Origin: Galbitalea sp036271875
Lineage (GTDB): Bacteria; Actinomycetota; Actinomycetes; Actinomycetales; Microbacteriaceae
Length of the DNA stretch: 64,000 nucleotides
NCBI GenBank assembly: GCA_036271875.1
Contig: DATAZU010000010.1
Location: 117,983 to 181,982, forward strand
Direction: 5' to 3'
A program made the translations under genes and the position numbers. Within the stretch, counting starts at the first letter, position 1; each line of letters begins with the position of its first letter. Shown piece by piece: positions 16,563-24,453 of this stretch. The notes under the pieces were generated by a model, which saw only the letters and a list, made by a program, of their open reading frames with translations, made no database searches and was not told the DNA's origin.

Positions 16563-17834
16563 TTACGAGTTCGCCGCCTGTGAGTTGTCATCCGGATCGC
16601 CCTGCTTCGCGCGCGCGAGGTACTTCTGCGCATCGTCGATGTGCTGCTGCAGGGCGGTGACCGTCTGGCCCATGGTCACGACCGCCTGCTGCTTATAGGT
16701 GTCCATGGCGTTCATGGTGTCGTAGATGTTTTGGAATGCGGTGTCCAGGGCAGTCATGCTGATGGTGGTCGAACTCGCCTGCTCGTTGATCGCGGCCGAC
16801 TGGGTCTTGAGCATCTGCGACGTCGCAACGATGAGGTTCGATGTCGTGGTGTTCAGGGCCGTAATCTGGTCGAGCACGAGCTTCTGGTTGGCGAGCGCCT
16901 GCGCAACAATGACCGCGGTCCGTAGCGCCGAAACCGTGGTCGTGGTCGCACGCTCGCAACCCTTGATGAGCTCGACGTTGTTCTTGCGCACGACATCCAG
17001 CGCCAGATATCCCTGGGCGCTAACCGCGAGCTGCGTGAGCAGATCCTGGTGCTTCTGACGCACGGTGAACAGGAGATCGGAGGTGAGCGCATCCGCTTTG
17101 GCAGGATCGGTCGCGCGGACCGTCGCAATCTGCTCAACGAGCTGCGCGTCGAGTGCACCGGTGAGAACCGAGTACTCCTGCAGCTTCTGCATCGTGGCCC
17201 AGAGGTTGGCTTTCTCGCCCTCGATCGACGCGTTGTCCTTCTGCAGGGCATCCTCGCCGTCCTGAAGCGAGGTGATGATCTTGTTCAACTGGGTCTGCGA
17301 GGACTGGTACTTCGCGAAGTAACTGCGGATCTGGTCGCGGAACGGCAGCAGGTTGAGCAGCGCGTGCCCGATGCCGCCCTCGGCCTTCGATGGGTCGAGG
17401 TCTTCGACCTGCAGGCGCAGCTTGACGAGGGTGTCGGCGACCTGACGCTGTGCGTCGCTGTCGTTTCCGGCGCCCTTGGCGGCCGCGAGTGCGGCAACCG
17501 GACGCTGCAGCATCTCGTTGCTCACCTGGGCCGCCGCGCGGATGTCGTCCTGGCCCATCGACGCGACGTCGTTGACCTTGGCGATAAAAGCGGGCGAGCT
17601 CGGGTCAAGATCGGTGGTGCCGACGAGGAATGCCTTCGCCTTGTCGGCGAGTTCCGCCGCGCGCGCAGAATCGACCGGCATCATCGAGATCGCCTGTGCC
17701 GGGCCGATGTCCGGAACGGCTGCCGGCGGCGTCAGGACGAGGTCGTTCTGAACGGCCGGTGCGGCAACGACGGCGGTGCCGGTGTTAGGTGCGGCCGCAG
17801 CCTGCGTGGATAGGTCGAGCGATGCGTCAGTCAT
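16563..17834 (-). CDS. telA: Toxic anion resistance protein TelA
   Basis: 423 residues, almost wholly helical and cytoplasmic, with the TelA-family core FRDQIRSYFAKYQSSQTQLNKIITSLQDGEDALQKDNASIEGEKANLW and DVVRKNNVELIKGCERATTTTVSALRTAVIVAQALANQKLVLDQI. An Ala/Pro-rich N-terminal 60 residues is variable. AAGGAG precedes the ATG by 6 bases. TelA was named from tellurite resistance plasmids. Its wider role is in Ter-type envelope stress and metal responses, where vWA proteins and XpaC-like proteins recur as partners, as here. Biochemical activity is unknown. Confidence 0.88.
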   Translation of the reverse strand: MTDASLDLSTQAAAAPNTGTAVVAAPAVQNDLVLTPPAAVPDIGPAQAISMMPVDSARAAELADKAKAFLVGTTDLDPSSPAFIAKVNDVASMGQDDIRAAAQVSNEMLQRPVAALAAAKGAGNDSDAQRQVADTLVKLRLQVEDLDPSKAEGGIGHALLNLLPFRDQIRSYFAKYQSSQTQLNKIITSLQDGEDALQKDNASIEGEKANLWATMQKLQEYSVLTGALDAQLVEQIATVRATDPAKADALTSDLLFTVRQKHQDLLTQLAVSAQGYLALDVVRKNNVELIKGCERATTTTVSALRTAVIVAQALANQKLVLDQITALNTTTSNLIVATSQMLKTQSAAINEQASSTTISMTALDTAFQNIYDTMNAMDTYKQQAVVTMGQTVTALQQHIDDAQKYLARAKQGDPDDNSQAANS

Positions 17835-17877
17835 GATGCTCCTTGTGGGCGGTTCGGGAAAGGCCTGTCGTGCGTCT

Positions 17878-19038
17878 TTAGTTATCGGGCGTCGCGGTTG
17901 GCGCGGGCTCGGTGTAGCGGTCGCTGATCGACTCGATCATCGACTCGAGGGTGTTGTAGTCCGGTGGGTCGACGACATTGACCGGAAGCGTCGGCACCGT
18001 CAGGTTGTGCGCCTTGAGCACCGAGGTGAACACCGCGGGACTAGCCGGACGGAATCCGTAGAGGGCCGCGAGCTTCGACAGCGTCGGATCGCCCACGAGC
18101 AACTGGCCGACCTTGGTTCCCGTCGCGGTCAGCGGTACGACCGTGTGCTTGGAGAAGACATCGGGATCCGGGTACATCAGAACCATGTCCTTGGTGATCG
18201 CGCCCGACTGCGTCTTGTCCATCTCTTCGCCGAGGAACTGGGACTCGTAGATCATGACCATGGGCTTCGAGCCGATGCCCTGCGACAGGTAATCGTTGAA
18301 CGGCTCAGCGGATGAGGATGCCGAGAACCCCTGCTCGAGGAACAGGTTGCCCATCTGATTGATCACGTTCGACTGCTGGGTTGCCGAGCTCACGACGTTG
18401 TTGCCGTTTGCGACGTATGAGGCCATCGACAGGTACATCGCGGCCGAGTTGGACTGCCGGATGTCTGTGCTCGAGATCAGTAGCGAATTCGAGCTGTTGT
18501 AGAGACTGGATGCACCCATCAGCTGGTTCCAGCGCGTCCCCGCAGTGACCGCCTTCAGGTAGGCCGCCATGTTGAGATGCCAGATGCCATCCGAGTCCTG
18601 GCTGGCAATTCCGGCGCTCTTGAGAATCTGCACGATGGGCTTGAACGTCGCAATCGCCATGGGCGAATAGAAAGGAGCGAACACCGTCGATTTGCCGGTC
18701 TTTTGCTCGAGCGCGACCGCGGAGGGCGCCGACGACGGGAAGACGAAGTCAACGCCCTTGAGGTTGACCGTCGTCGCGATCTGGCGCGAGCCGGCCGTCG
18801 TCACCTGAACATTGAGCCCGTGCTGTTTGAAGATCTTTTCGACCTGAGGATCGGCGAAGAAGGGCGCGTCTTCTGACCCGATGACGCCGGTCACAAGCGT
18901 CAGGTGCTTGTCACTTCCCGAGGTCGAATTCGCGGATGGCGCGGCCCCGCGACGACCGAAGACGATGGCCGCGGCGATCCCACCGACAAGCGCTATCGCG
19001 AGGACAATGCCGATGGTGCGTTTCGCCGTGGAATTCAT
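17878..19038 (-). CDS. Membrane-anchored solute-binding-like protein
   Basis: 386 residues. An N-terminal membrane anchor (TIGIVLAIALVGGIAAAIVF, no lipobox Cys) is followed by a large extracellular domain. It resembles a type II periplasmic binding protein: HLTLVTGVIGSEDAPFFADPQVEKIFKQHGLNVQVTTAGS, VDFVFPSSAPSAVALEQKTG and KPMVMIYESQFLGEE. First gene of the TelA operon, 43 bases upstream of telA. An inverted repeat GCGCCA/TGGCGC (19044-19061) lies 6 bases upstream of the start codon and could mask the ribosome binding site. A palindrome ACGTTAACGT at 19124-19133 is a candidate operator. No ABC permease is nearby. Confidence 0.7.
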   Translation of the reverse strand: MNSTAKRTIGIVLAIALVGGIAAAIVFGRRGAAPSANSTSGSDKHLTLVTGVIGSEDAPFFADPQVEKIFKQHGLNVQVTTAGSRQIATTVNLKGVDFVFPSSAPSAVALEQKTGKSTVFAPFYSPMAIATFKPIVQILKSAGIASQDSDGIWHLNMAAYLKAVTAGTRWNQLMGASSLYNSSNSLLISSTDIRQSNSAAMYLSMASYVANGNNVVSSATQQSNVINQMGNLFLEQGFSASSSAEPFNDYLSQGIGSKPMVMIYESQFLGEEMDKTQSGAITKDMVLMYPDPDVFSKHTVVPLTATGTKVGQLLVGDPTLSKLAALYGFRPASPAVFTSVLKAHNLTVPTLPVNVVDPPDYNTLESMIESISDRYTEPAPTATPDN

Positions 19039-19154
19039 GATCCGCGCCAGAATATTGGCGCCCGGCTACGGACGGTACGAGTAATCGTTGCTCAATACCC
19101 GTTGTTCACGCTCGATTTGCCAAACGTTAACGTCCGGCAGCGGACCGTTCTCGT

Positions 19155-19715
19155 CTAACGCGGATCGCGCCCGGTGATGGCGAGCAGTCGCCACTGAAGT
19201 GACGCATCGGGATCGATCGCCACCGGGTCTTCGTAGAGTCCGGTGGCGGCCAGGGTCTCGCGCTGCGGCTCGAAAATCGTCCAGGTCGCGGCGACGAGTT
19301 CGTCGTCGAGGTGTTCATCCGAGTGGGTGGCCCTCGCCATGTCCCAGGCGTGGATGGTGACATCCGCCGTCTGCTCCTTGAGGTAGTCGATCATCTTGAC
19401 CGTGTCGTATGACAGGTTCACCGTCTCATCGAACGGTGCAGACTCCCACGCCTCGGTCGCGAGCCTCGACCACGTCTTCCACTCGCCGAGCAGATCATTG
19501 TCATCGATCGCGTCGATGTCGTCGCCGACCTCTTCGATGGTTTTACCGGCAAGCAGGAGCGGTACCCATTGCTGCTCGCGGATGACGTGTCGTGCGAGGT
19601 CGCTGACATCCCACTCGGTGTCGGGAGTATCCGCATGCCAGTCGGTCACCGCGTCGAGTCTGCGACCGAACTCTTCGTGTGCCGTGATCTGAAGAGCGAG
19701 CCAGTCGTAATCCAT
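19155..19715 (-). CDS. TIGR03086-type DinB-like protein
   Basis: 186 residues. The start WLALQITAHEEFGRRLDAV and the phrase TPDTEWDVSDLARHVIREQQWVPLLLAGKTIEEV match the TIGR03086/maleylpyruvate-isomerase N-terminal superfamily, a four-helix bundle related to DinB. In that superfamily three histidines bind a metal; H44 in LARHVIREQ and the later TADVTIHAWDMARAT histidine are the likely ligands. Some members are mycothiol-dependent enzymes, so a thiol transferase role in this actinobacterium is plausible but unproven. Confidence 0.7.
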   Translation of the reverse strand: MDYDWLALQITAHEEFGRRLDAVTDWHADTPDTEWDVSDLARHVIREQQWVPLLLAGKTIEEVGDDIDAIDDNDLLGEWKTWSRLATEAWESAPFDETVNLSYDTVKMIDYLKEQTADVTIHAWDMARATHSDEHLDDELVAATWTIFEPQRETLAATGLYEDPVAIDPDASLQWRLLAITGRDPR

Positions 19716-19877
19716 GCGTCAACGATAGTGCTGAGCGCGCAGGTACCGCTGTGTCGTCAGACGCTCGCACCGGAAATGAACAACGTGAATAGCACCCCTG
19801 AACTGGGGACACGAAAAGGCGACAAGTCCTCCCATATGCCGACAGCGCTCGCGGATCGGAAGCCTTACTTTTGAGGC

Positions 19878-20036
19878 GTGGAATCCAGCGCTGCACAGGT
19901 CATAAAACCAGTCCTTGAAATTTCCCGTCGCACGCTTGTCGTCGGTGGCATGGCGACCATCGCATCCCTCGCGCTGGTAGTAGGAGCGTCGACCCCCGCG
20001 TTCGCCGAGACCTACTACGGTGCCTGCACCTCATGA
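19878..20036 (+). CDS. Tat-like signal peptide fragment, split from M15 peptidase
   Basis: A 52-codon frame from GTG at 19878. It encodes a twin-arginine-type signal (SRRTLVVGG, then a hydrophobic stretch ending ASTPAFAETYY with an AFA-A-like cleavage site) and stops after only 11 mature residues (ETYYGACTS region). The stop overlaps the ATG of the next gene (ATGA). The next gene encodes an exported-type peptidase that lacks any signal of its own. The simplest reading is one secreted protein broken by a frameshift near 20030; translational coupling or a sequencing error are alternatives. The GAGG upstream is too close to be a good ribosome binding site. Confidence 0.5.
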   Translation: MESSAAQVIKPVLEISRRTLVVGGMATIASLALVVGASTPAFAETYYGACTS

Positions 20037-20842
20037 GTGAAGGACCATATACCGACGCCCAGAACGGCTACATGCCGGCTTCGGATCTCGTTTCGGTTCA
20101 GGGTATGCAGTTGCAGTCAACAGTCGCGGCCGCCTGGCTGAGCGAGGTGGCGGCTTCAGGCGGGTTGCTCACGATCTACTACAGCGAAGGTGCGTACCGT
20201 CCCTACGCGATGCAGCAAAGCATGTACGACGCGGACCACGCGCTCGCAACGCCCGGTCACTCCACACACGGCTGGGGCACGTGCGTCGACATCAATACGG
20301 CGAGTGGAAACGACTGGGCAATCGATCACTTCAGTTCCGCGGTGTGGGTCAGAGATCGCTATCACGCGGGTGACCCGCAGACTGCCGCGTACGAATGGAA
20401 TCACTGGCACTACATCGGCGCACTATCAACAGGAGGAGGGGACGAAATGCCGTTCTTTAACAACAAGCAATCGACCGCAGCAATCGCGTTGTCGCCCGGA
20501 GTTGAAGCGCCAGTCGTGTTCGCGGGAACTGACTACGACTTGGCCGGTACTCCCGCCGGCGGTCCCGGAACCTACGACATCACCATCCACATCTACTACA
20601 CCGGACTCACCGACGGCGAGCAGGTTCAGACGCGGTTGGCTATCGAGGACGTGAGCACACTGGCCCAATCCGGATGGTACAAGTGGACCGACCAGGGCGT
20701 GGCCGGCGGAGTGGTCGAGGCGGAGCACACAACCAAACTTGTGATGGCCGCCGGCAAGCGGCTACGGCTGTACGCGCTGACGAGCGCGTCGGGCGTGGGA
20801 ATCTCTCTATGGGGACGCGTTGTGCTGAACTACCAGTCCTGA
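20033..20842 (+). CDS. M15-family (VanY-like) D,D-carboxypeptidase
   Basis: 269 residues. The N-terminal half has the zinc-peptidase motifs of VanY-type D-alanyl-D-alanine carboxypeptidases: GAYRPYAMQQSMYDAD, STHGWGTCVDI (first His and Asp zinc ligands), and EWNHWHY (catalytic Glu and final His). The C-terminal 120 residues, from about EMPFFNNKQSTAAIALSPG, form a beta-rich domain I do not recognise, perhaps for wall binding. This start has no ribosome binding site and the protein has no signal peptide, so it probably belongs with the upstream signal fragment. Substrate would be peptidoglycan stem peptides. Phage endolysins share this domain, but no other phage genes are here. Confidence 0.75.
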   Translation: MSEGPYTDAQNGYMPASDLVSVQGMQLQSTVAAAWLSEVAASGGLLTIYYSEGAYRPYAMQQSMYDADHALATPGHSTHGWGTCVDINTASGNDWAIDHFSSAVWVRDRYHAGDPQTAAYEWNHWHYIGALSTGGGDEMPFFNNKQSTAAIALSPGVEAPVVFAGTDYDLAGTPAGGPGTYDITIHIYYTGLTDGEQVQTRLAIEDVSTLAQSGWYKWTDQGVAGGVVEAEHTTKLVMAAGKRLRLYALTSASGVGISLWGRVVLNYQS

Positions 20843-20861
20843 TCTCACTTCGACTAACTGT

Positions 20862-21302
20862 TTAGGAGAACACGGACCGCGCTATCGAGGTCACGTCGAT
20901 GCGGATGCCCTTCGGCACGAACAACGTCAGAGCCGGCGGCGCCCAGAAGCAGGAGAGTTCGACCGTTGCACTCTTGCCATCGACACTCACCGCGCGATCG
21001 ACGTGCAGCGCAGTGAACGAGTCGCTCGCGTTGTCGGCCAGGTATGCGTTCACCGCGGATGCGACCTCGGCTGACGTTAGGTTCGGTCGCACGCCCGTCG
21101 GGGTTTCGGTCGCGGCATCCAGCGAGAACGCCTCGGCGCCAACCAGGGATGCGCCGTCCGCGAGGGTGAACAGTCGCTTTCTCTCGAGATAGAGGGATGT
21201 CGCCGCGACGACGATGAGAATCAGCACGAGACACAGCGCCGCATAGAAGATCGTGAGTAGCAGGGTCGAACCCTCGTCATCGCGAAGTTTCGGCAGCCTC
21301 AT
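20862..21302 (-). CDS. TadG-like pilus assembly protein
   Basis: 146 residues. LRDDEGSTLLLTIFYAALCLVLILIVVAATSLYLERKRLFTLADGASLVGAEAF is the TadG/Flp-assembly N-terminal signature: a prepilin-type cleavage site after the Gly, a membrane helix, then a helix with an LADGAALA-like core. The rest is a beta-rich pseudopilin domain with a single Cys. ATG at 21302 is chosen because it overlaps the upstream stop by ATGA. Last gene of the Tad locus. Confidence 0.75.
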   Translation of the reverse strand: MRLPKLRDDEGSTLLLTIFYAALCLVLILIVVAATSLYLERKRLFTLADGASLVGAEAFSLDAATETPTGVRPNLTSAEVASAVNAYLADNASDSFTALHVDRAVSVDGKSATVELSCFWAPPALTLFVPKGIRIDVTSIARSVFS

Positions 21303-21766
21303 CCGGTCGCTCCCCAGAACCGCGAGACCTGCTCGGTGGACGTCGCCGACATCGGAACCGACAGCGGAGTGTGCACTGTCAGCGCCGTTGGCACCAGCGG
21401 AAGAGGGATGGATGCGACCACGCGCACAGTCACGAATCCACGGCGAGTCAGGCACTTGCTCGGCTTGGGATGGCAGCTGATCGTGACCTTGGCGCTGCCC
21501 CGTGCGATTCCGAAGTCGTCAAGCGCAAAGTCGACCGCGGTCGTTGCGCGCGCCGACCCCGCCGACGAGGTCGGTGCCTGGACGTAGACGCGTGCCGCCT
21601 GGCGGGCCGCTCCCTCGACGGAAAGTGCGCCACCCTGAAGGGCCGCCATCGCAATGATCAGGTAGACGAGCGGGATGAGGAGCAGGAATCCGGCCGTGAT
21701 GAATTCGAGGGCGGCAGACCCGCGATCGTCGGCCACTGCTCTAGGGAAGAGTCTCGATCGCCGCAT
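21299..21766 (-). CDS. TadE-family pseudopilin
   Basis: 155 residues. The pattern DDRGSAALEFITAGFLLLIPLVYLIIAMAALQGGALSVEGAARQAARVYVQA is the TadE motif: cleavage after Gly, Glu at +5, a membrane helix and an AARxAAR stretch. The extracellular part has a disulphide-like Cys pair (CHPKPSKC). ATG at 21766 overlaps the upstream gene by 26 bases. A minor pilin of the Tad/Flp system. Confidence 0.85.
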   Translation of the reverse strand: MRRSRLFPRAVADDRGSAALEFITAGFLLLIPLVYLIIAMAALQGGALSVEGAARQAARVYVQAPTSSAGSARATTAVDFALDDFGIARGSAKVTISCHPKPSKCLTRRGFVTVRVVASIPLPLVPTALTVHTPLSVPMSATSTEQVSRFWGATG

Positions 21767-22157
21767 GTCCGTGCACCTCCAGCCCATTCGGTATTCCGAT
21801 GAGTCCGATGAGCGGAAGCGGTGCGGTGACCGTGACGATGTCGGCGGGGTACCCGTCGTAGCTGCCTCTTGCTACCGAAACGCCCTTGGCGTAGGTCGGG
21901 CCGATCGCGGTCATGATCAGATCTTTGGTGCGCTGCACGCCGTCACCGATCGAGTTGTCGGCGAGCGCTCCATACCGGGCCCCCTCGGACGCCGCATCCT
22001 GAACCGTGTTTCGGATCAGCAGAGCGAGCCCCAGCTGGATGACCGACAGCGTCAGCACCGTGAGCAGCACCCCGACGAGCACAAACTCGACCACCGCCGA
22101 TCCGCTGTCGTCACCCCAGCTGATGCGACCGCGCTCAGAACCCGGTGACGCGGTCAA
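21741..22157 (-). CDS. TadE-family pseudopilin
   Basis: 138 residues. GDDSGSAVVEFVLVGVLLTVLTLSVIQLGLALLIRNTVQDAASEGARYGALAD is a clear TadE motif with prepilin-type cleavage site, Glu at +5 and a single helix. The C-terminal half is a small beta domain. Sits between the small Flp-like peptide gene and the second tadE gene, overlapping both. The pair of TadE proteins probably forms a minor-pilin heterodimer at the pilus tip or base. Confidence 0.85.
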   Translation of the reverse strand: MTASPGSERGRISWGDDSGSAVVEFVLVGVLLTVLTLSVIQLGLALLIRNTVQDAASEGARYGALADNSIGDGVQRTKDLIMTAIGPTYAKGVSVARGSYDGYPADIVTVTAPLPLIGLIGIPNGLEVHGHAAIETLP

Positions 22158-22314
22158 TTGCCTGTTGGAAGACGTTGGAGAGTGCCGGCCCGGCGAGACC
22201 CCAAATGACGATGACCAGGCCGGCGGTCATTAGTGTGATCAGTACCCAACCGGGGACGTCACCGCGGTCATCACTCAACCCGTGGGTCAGTTTTCGCAGC
22301 AATCGAGTTCGCAT
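22135..22314 (-). CDS. Small Flp-like membrane peptide of Tad locus
   Basis: 59 residues if translation begins at ATG 22314, 67 if at ATG 22338; neither has a convincing ribosome binding site. A basic N terminus (RTRLLRKLTHGL) precedes DDRGDVPGWVLITLMTAGLVIVIWGLAGPALSNVFQQAI: the DDRG pattern matches the prepilin cleavage sites of its two downstream neighbours, followed by one membrane helix. Size and place suggest the Flp major pilin or a substitute, but the usual Glu at +5 is missing, so the call is tentative. Overlaps the tadE gene by 23 bases. Confidence 0.6.
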   Translation of the reverse strand: MRTRLLRKLTHGLSDDRGDVPGWVLITLMTAGLVIVIWGLAGPALSNVFQQAIDRVTGF

Positions 22315-22399
22315 GGGACACACGTTCCCACGGCGCATCGAGCGGTGCGGAACTTATCCACAGACCGGCCTCACTTCGAGCCAACCTGCCGAATGAAGG

Positions 22400-23023
22400 T
22401 CAGACGAGGGGGTTTCCCTTAATTACGGATACCGTCCCGACCTCGACGGCGGGTGAGGCAAGCACAGCCCGATCCTCCTCTGATCGAGCAACCCACTGGC
22501 CCACCGCGGTAAGGACTTCGCGAACAAATGACTCGACTCGCTGATGCCCGGTCGGCGTCAGCGTGTTCCCGTCTGGGGCGAGCAGCTCCGATGCGGACAT
22601 CGCATCGGACTTCAAGAAGACGCGCCAGGAGGCTCCATCCGGTCCTGGAATACTTTCGATAGTGAGGCCAGCCCGGCGAGCTGCCGCCTGCTCGGCCTCA
22701 TTCGCTTTGTCGCGCTCCGCGGCCTCGGCGGGGGTATCCGCCAATCCGATCGATCGCGAGTCGTTGCCGATCGTCGCCCCAAGGAATGACGGGAATAGAA
22801 CGAGGGTGACTTCGTTCAGCACCGCGTCAGCCATGACCATCACCAAGTCGGGAATGATGCCCCGGAGGGTGCTCCGAAACGGATAGGCCCTCAGCTGATT
22901 GGGGCCGGAAAATGCCCGTGGATCAGCTGCCCTCGCTCGCGCGATGAGCGCGGTCCGCCAGAAGTGTGGATCGTGCGACCAGTACAACTGTGCTGGCGCT
23001 GATGCCTCAAACCATTCAGTCAC
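22400..23023 (-). CDS. Hypothetical protein in Tad islet
   Basis: 207 residues, not recognised. No membrane segment or signal peptide; the sequence looks like a soluble alpha/beta protein (WFEASAPAQLYWSHDPHFWRTALIARARAADP; IIPDLVMVMADAVLNEVTLVLFPSFLGATIGND). GTG at 23023 is chosen because GAGAGG lies 6 bases upstream; an ATG at 23080 has none. It lies between the small pilin gene and the islet of tadC remnants and has no counterpart in standard Tad loci. It may be an orphan of a lost toxin/immunity or regulatory pair; that is a guess. Confidence 0.6.
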   Translation of the reverse strand: MTEWFEASAPAQLYWSHDPHFWRTALIARARAADPRAFSGPNQLRAYPFRSTLRGIIPDLVMVMADAVLNEVTLVLFPSFLGATIGNDSRSIGLADTPAEAAERDKANEAEQAAARRAGLTIESIPGPDGASWRVFLKSDAMSASELLAPDGNTLTPTGHQRVESFVREVLTAVGQWVARSEEDRAVLASPAVEVGTVSVIKGNPLV

Positions 23024-23079
23024 AATGTGCCTCTCGTTACCGGCGCCAACAGGACGAGCGCCTCGCACAGACCCGAGCA

Positions 23080-23163
23080 CCCGTTGTGCAGGAGTCTTGT
23101 CGAGAATACGGGTCTAGTCCAAGTGGATAGGCGGTTTAGTGGTCGAGACTCCTGCACAACGGG
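23080..23163. repeat. 18-bp perfect inverted repeat
   Basis: CCCGTTGTGCAGGAGTCT (23080-23097) is perfectly complementary to 23146-23163, with a 48-base loop. The right arm lies inside the last codons of the small membrane protein gene at 23114-23437 and the left arm lies beyond its stop codon. It would fold the 3' end of that mRNA, as a terminator or stability hairpin. Confidence 0.55.
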
Positions 23164-23437
23164 CGCGGCCGAGGATCATGCCAGTCACCCCAACGAGCAG
23201 CGGAAGCACGCAAGCCGCACAAGTTCCGATGAATGAGTCGTCACTGGTGTAAATCGGCATGTAGTCGGGGGTGTCGAAGTCGGTAACCAACACATTGGCC
23301 AACAGCGCCACAATACCCACCACTAAGAGGAGTCCTACGATTCCAAGAATGCTGGACGCCCGCGCCCGCTCGTTTCGCACGGTTCCGTGCGGTGTGTCGA
23401 GTTCCGTCGTGACTGCGAGGGCAACTCTCTGATCCAT
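23114..23437 (-). CDS. Small two-helix membrane protein
   Basis: 107 residues with two hydrophobic segments (SSILGIVGLLLVVGIVALLANVLV and FIGTCAACVLPLLVGVTGMILG) joined by a short acidic Tyr-rich loop (DFDTPDYMPIYTSDDS). No family is recognised. It sits in the islet that interrupts the Tad locus. ATG start at 23437; ribosome binding site unclear. It may be an immunity-type membrane protein, but nothing in the sequence proves it. Confidence 0.5.
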   Translation of the reverse strand: MDQRVALAVTTELDTPHGTVRNERARASSILGIVGLLLVVGIVALLANVLVTDFDTPDYMPIYTSDDSFIGTCAACVLPLLVGVTGMILGRARCAGVSTTKPPIHLD

Positions 23438-23510
23438 GTCTCGGAGTCAATCCCGTCCGACCGCGGCGCACCTCAGTCTTGAGAATGACTCGGCGAAATT
23501 ACACGGCGCT

Positions 23511-23585
23511 GGCCGAAACGGAGTTGCGGCACGAACACGCCGGGGAAGCTCGCCATCGTGATCGGCAAAATCGGGAAGACCAGCG
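23511..23585 (-). pseudogene. Degenerate tadC 3'-end copy (copy C)
   Basis: This stretch aligns to the last 27 codons of tadC with a 6-base in-frame deletion and several substitutions. It would encode a phrase like FPILPITMASFPGVFVPQLRFG, and its stop codon has changed to CAG. It is more diverged than copy B, so it is probably the older duplication. Confidence 0.75.
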
Positions 23586-23948
23586 GATCGTCCGGTCGAA
23601 TTGGACTCTCCAACTCGATCGCCATTCGCGATCACCCCGCCTGAATGGATCCCGTTTGCGTATGCACGATGGATTCCCGGAGCCAAGCCATCCGGTTACG
23701 CCGGGATGGCAACTCATCGAGAAGGTCAGCTACGACGGCGACCCGATGTCGGAGGTAAGGAATCCACCCGGGGACCGTGCAGTGGGGTGCTACCGCGCCC
23801 ACAATCATCGTGGTCCATCCCAGCGTTCATGATCGCATCCGTTATGCAGGTGTTCTGCGGCAGAAGGTCCTCCGTTCCCCGTAAGTACCCGACCGAGGAG
23901 CTTAAATACCTGCACAACTGCAGCTGGGACGCTGCATCCGAGGCCGCG

Positions 23949-24032
23949 CTACCCGAAGCCCAGTTGCAGCACGAACAGGCCGGGGAAGATCGCGATCGCA
24001 ATCGTGACCGGCAAAATCAGGAACACGAGTGG
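23949..24032 (-). pseudogene. Near-identical tadC 3'-end copy (copy B)
   Basis: These 84 bases match 24454-24537, the end of tadC including its stop codon, with one C/T difference. The similarity begins exactly at the stop codon and covers 27 codons (ending IAIAIFPGLFVLQLGFG). The 505-base step from copy B to the intact gene encloses one small gene (24070-24372). Confidence 0.92.
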
Positions 24033-24069
24033 GCTCGTTGCTCGAAAAATACCTTCCCAGGGTGATCCG

Positions 24070-24372
24070 CTAAGCCACCCCGAATATTCGACTTAGCTCC
24101 GAGTCGACCTCGATCAGTACGCTCTGCAAAGTTTCTTCGTGGTCACCAACATCTCCCGATTTCCAAGAGATGATCGAAGGTAACTGCCAAAGTGTTCGCA
24201 CGAGATCACGGCTAACAAAATCGCCAGTCTGGGTCGGAATCATTCTGAGCGCGGCAATAAATCTTGCTGACGCGACCTTGTCGAAATTCCGATAATGGAG
24301 TTTGCCGAGAAACCCCTCGTCCTCGTCCCAAGCGTGGTCCAACTCTTCCATCGCCTCTTCGAGCGTTGCCAT
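24070..24372 (-). CDS. Hypothetical acidic protein, immunity-like
   Basis: 100 residues, acidic and helical (MATLEEAMEELDHAWDEDEGF at the start, LQSVLIEVDSELSRIF at the end), with a middle part HYRNFDKVASARFIAALRMIPTQTGDFVSRDLVRTLWQLP. The size and composition resemble orphan immunity proteins of contact-dependent toxins, but no named family is recognised. It lies between two direct copies of the tadC 3' end and so seems to have arrived with that duplication. Confidence 0.5.
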   Translation of the reverse strand: MATLEEAMEELDHAWDEDEGFLGKLHYRNFDKVASARFIAALRMIPTQTGDFVSRDLVRTLWQLPSIISWKSGDVGDHEETLQSVLIEVDSELSRIFGVA

Positions 24373-24453
24373 AATCGAAAGCTACGGGGCTACACCGACA
24401 TTCGTTGAGGTGTCATCGCTTCTTTCTGTCGTAGGAGTGGAGGGTCTGTCGTT

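Larger units (their letters stand above)
23438..24069. other. 632-base gene-poor stretch with tadC remnants
   Basis: No convincing gene is seen. Several open frames exist on both strands but they overlap each other, lack ribosome binding sites and have shadow-like composition. The stretch holds two copies of the end of tadC (listed separately at 23511-23585 and 23949-24032) and unexplained DNA between them. Confidence 0.6.

Noticed and set aside
20033..20842. Prophage endolysin
   Set aside because: The M15 domain occurs in endolysins, but a Tat-like signal precedes it and no phage genes surround it.
23447..24065. Overlapping open frames in the tadC-remnant islet
   Set aside because: They lie on both strands over the same bases, have no ribosome binding sites and run across the tadC copies in the wrong frame.
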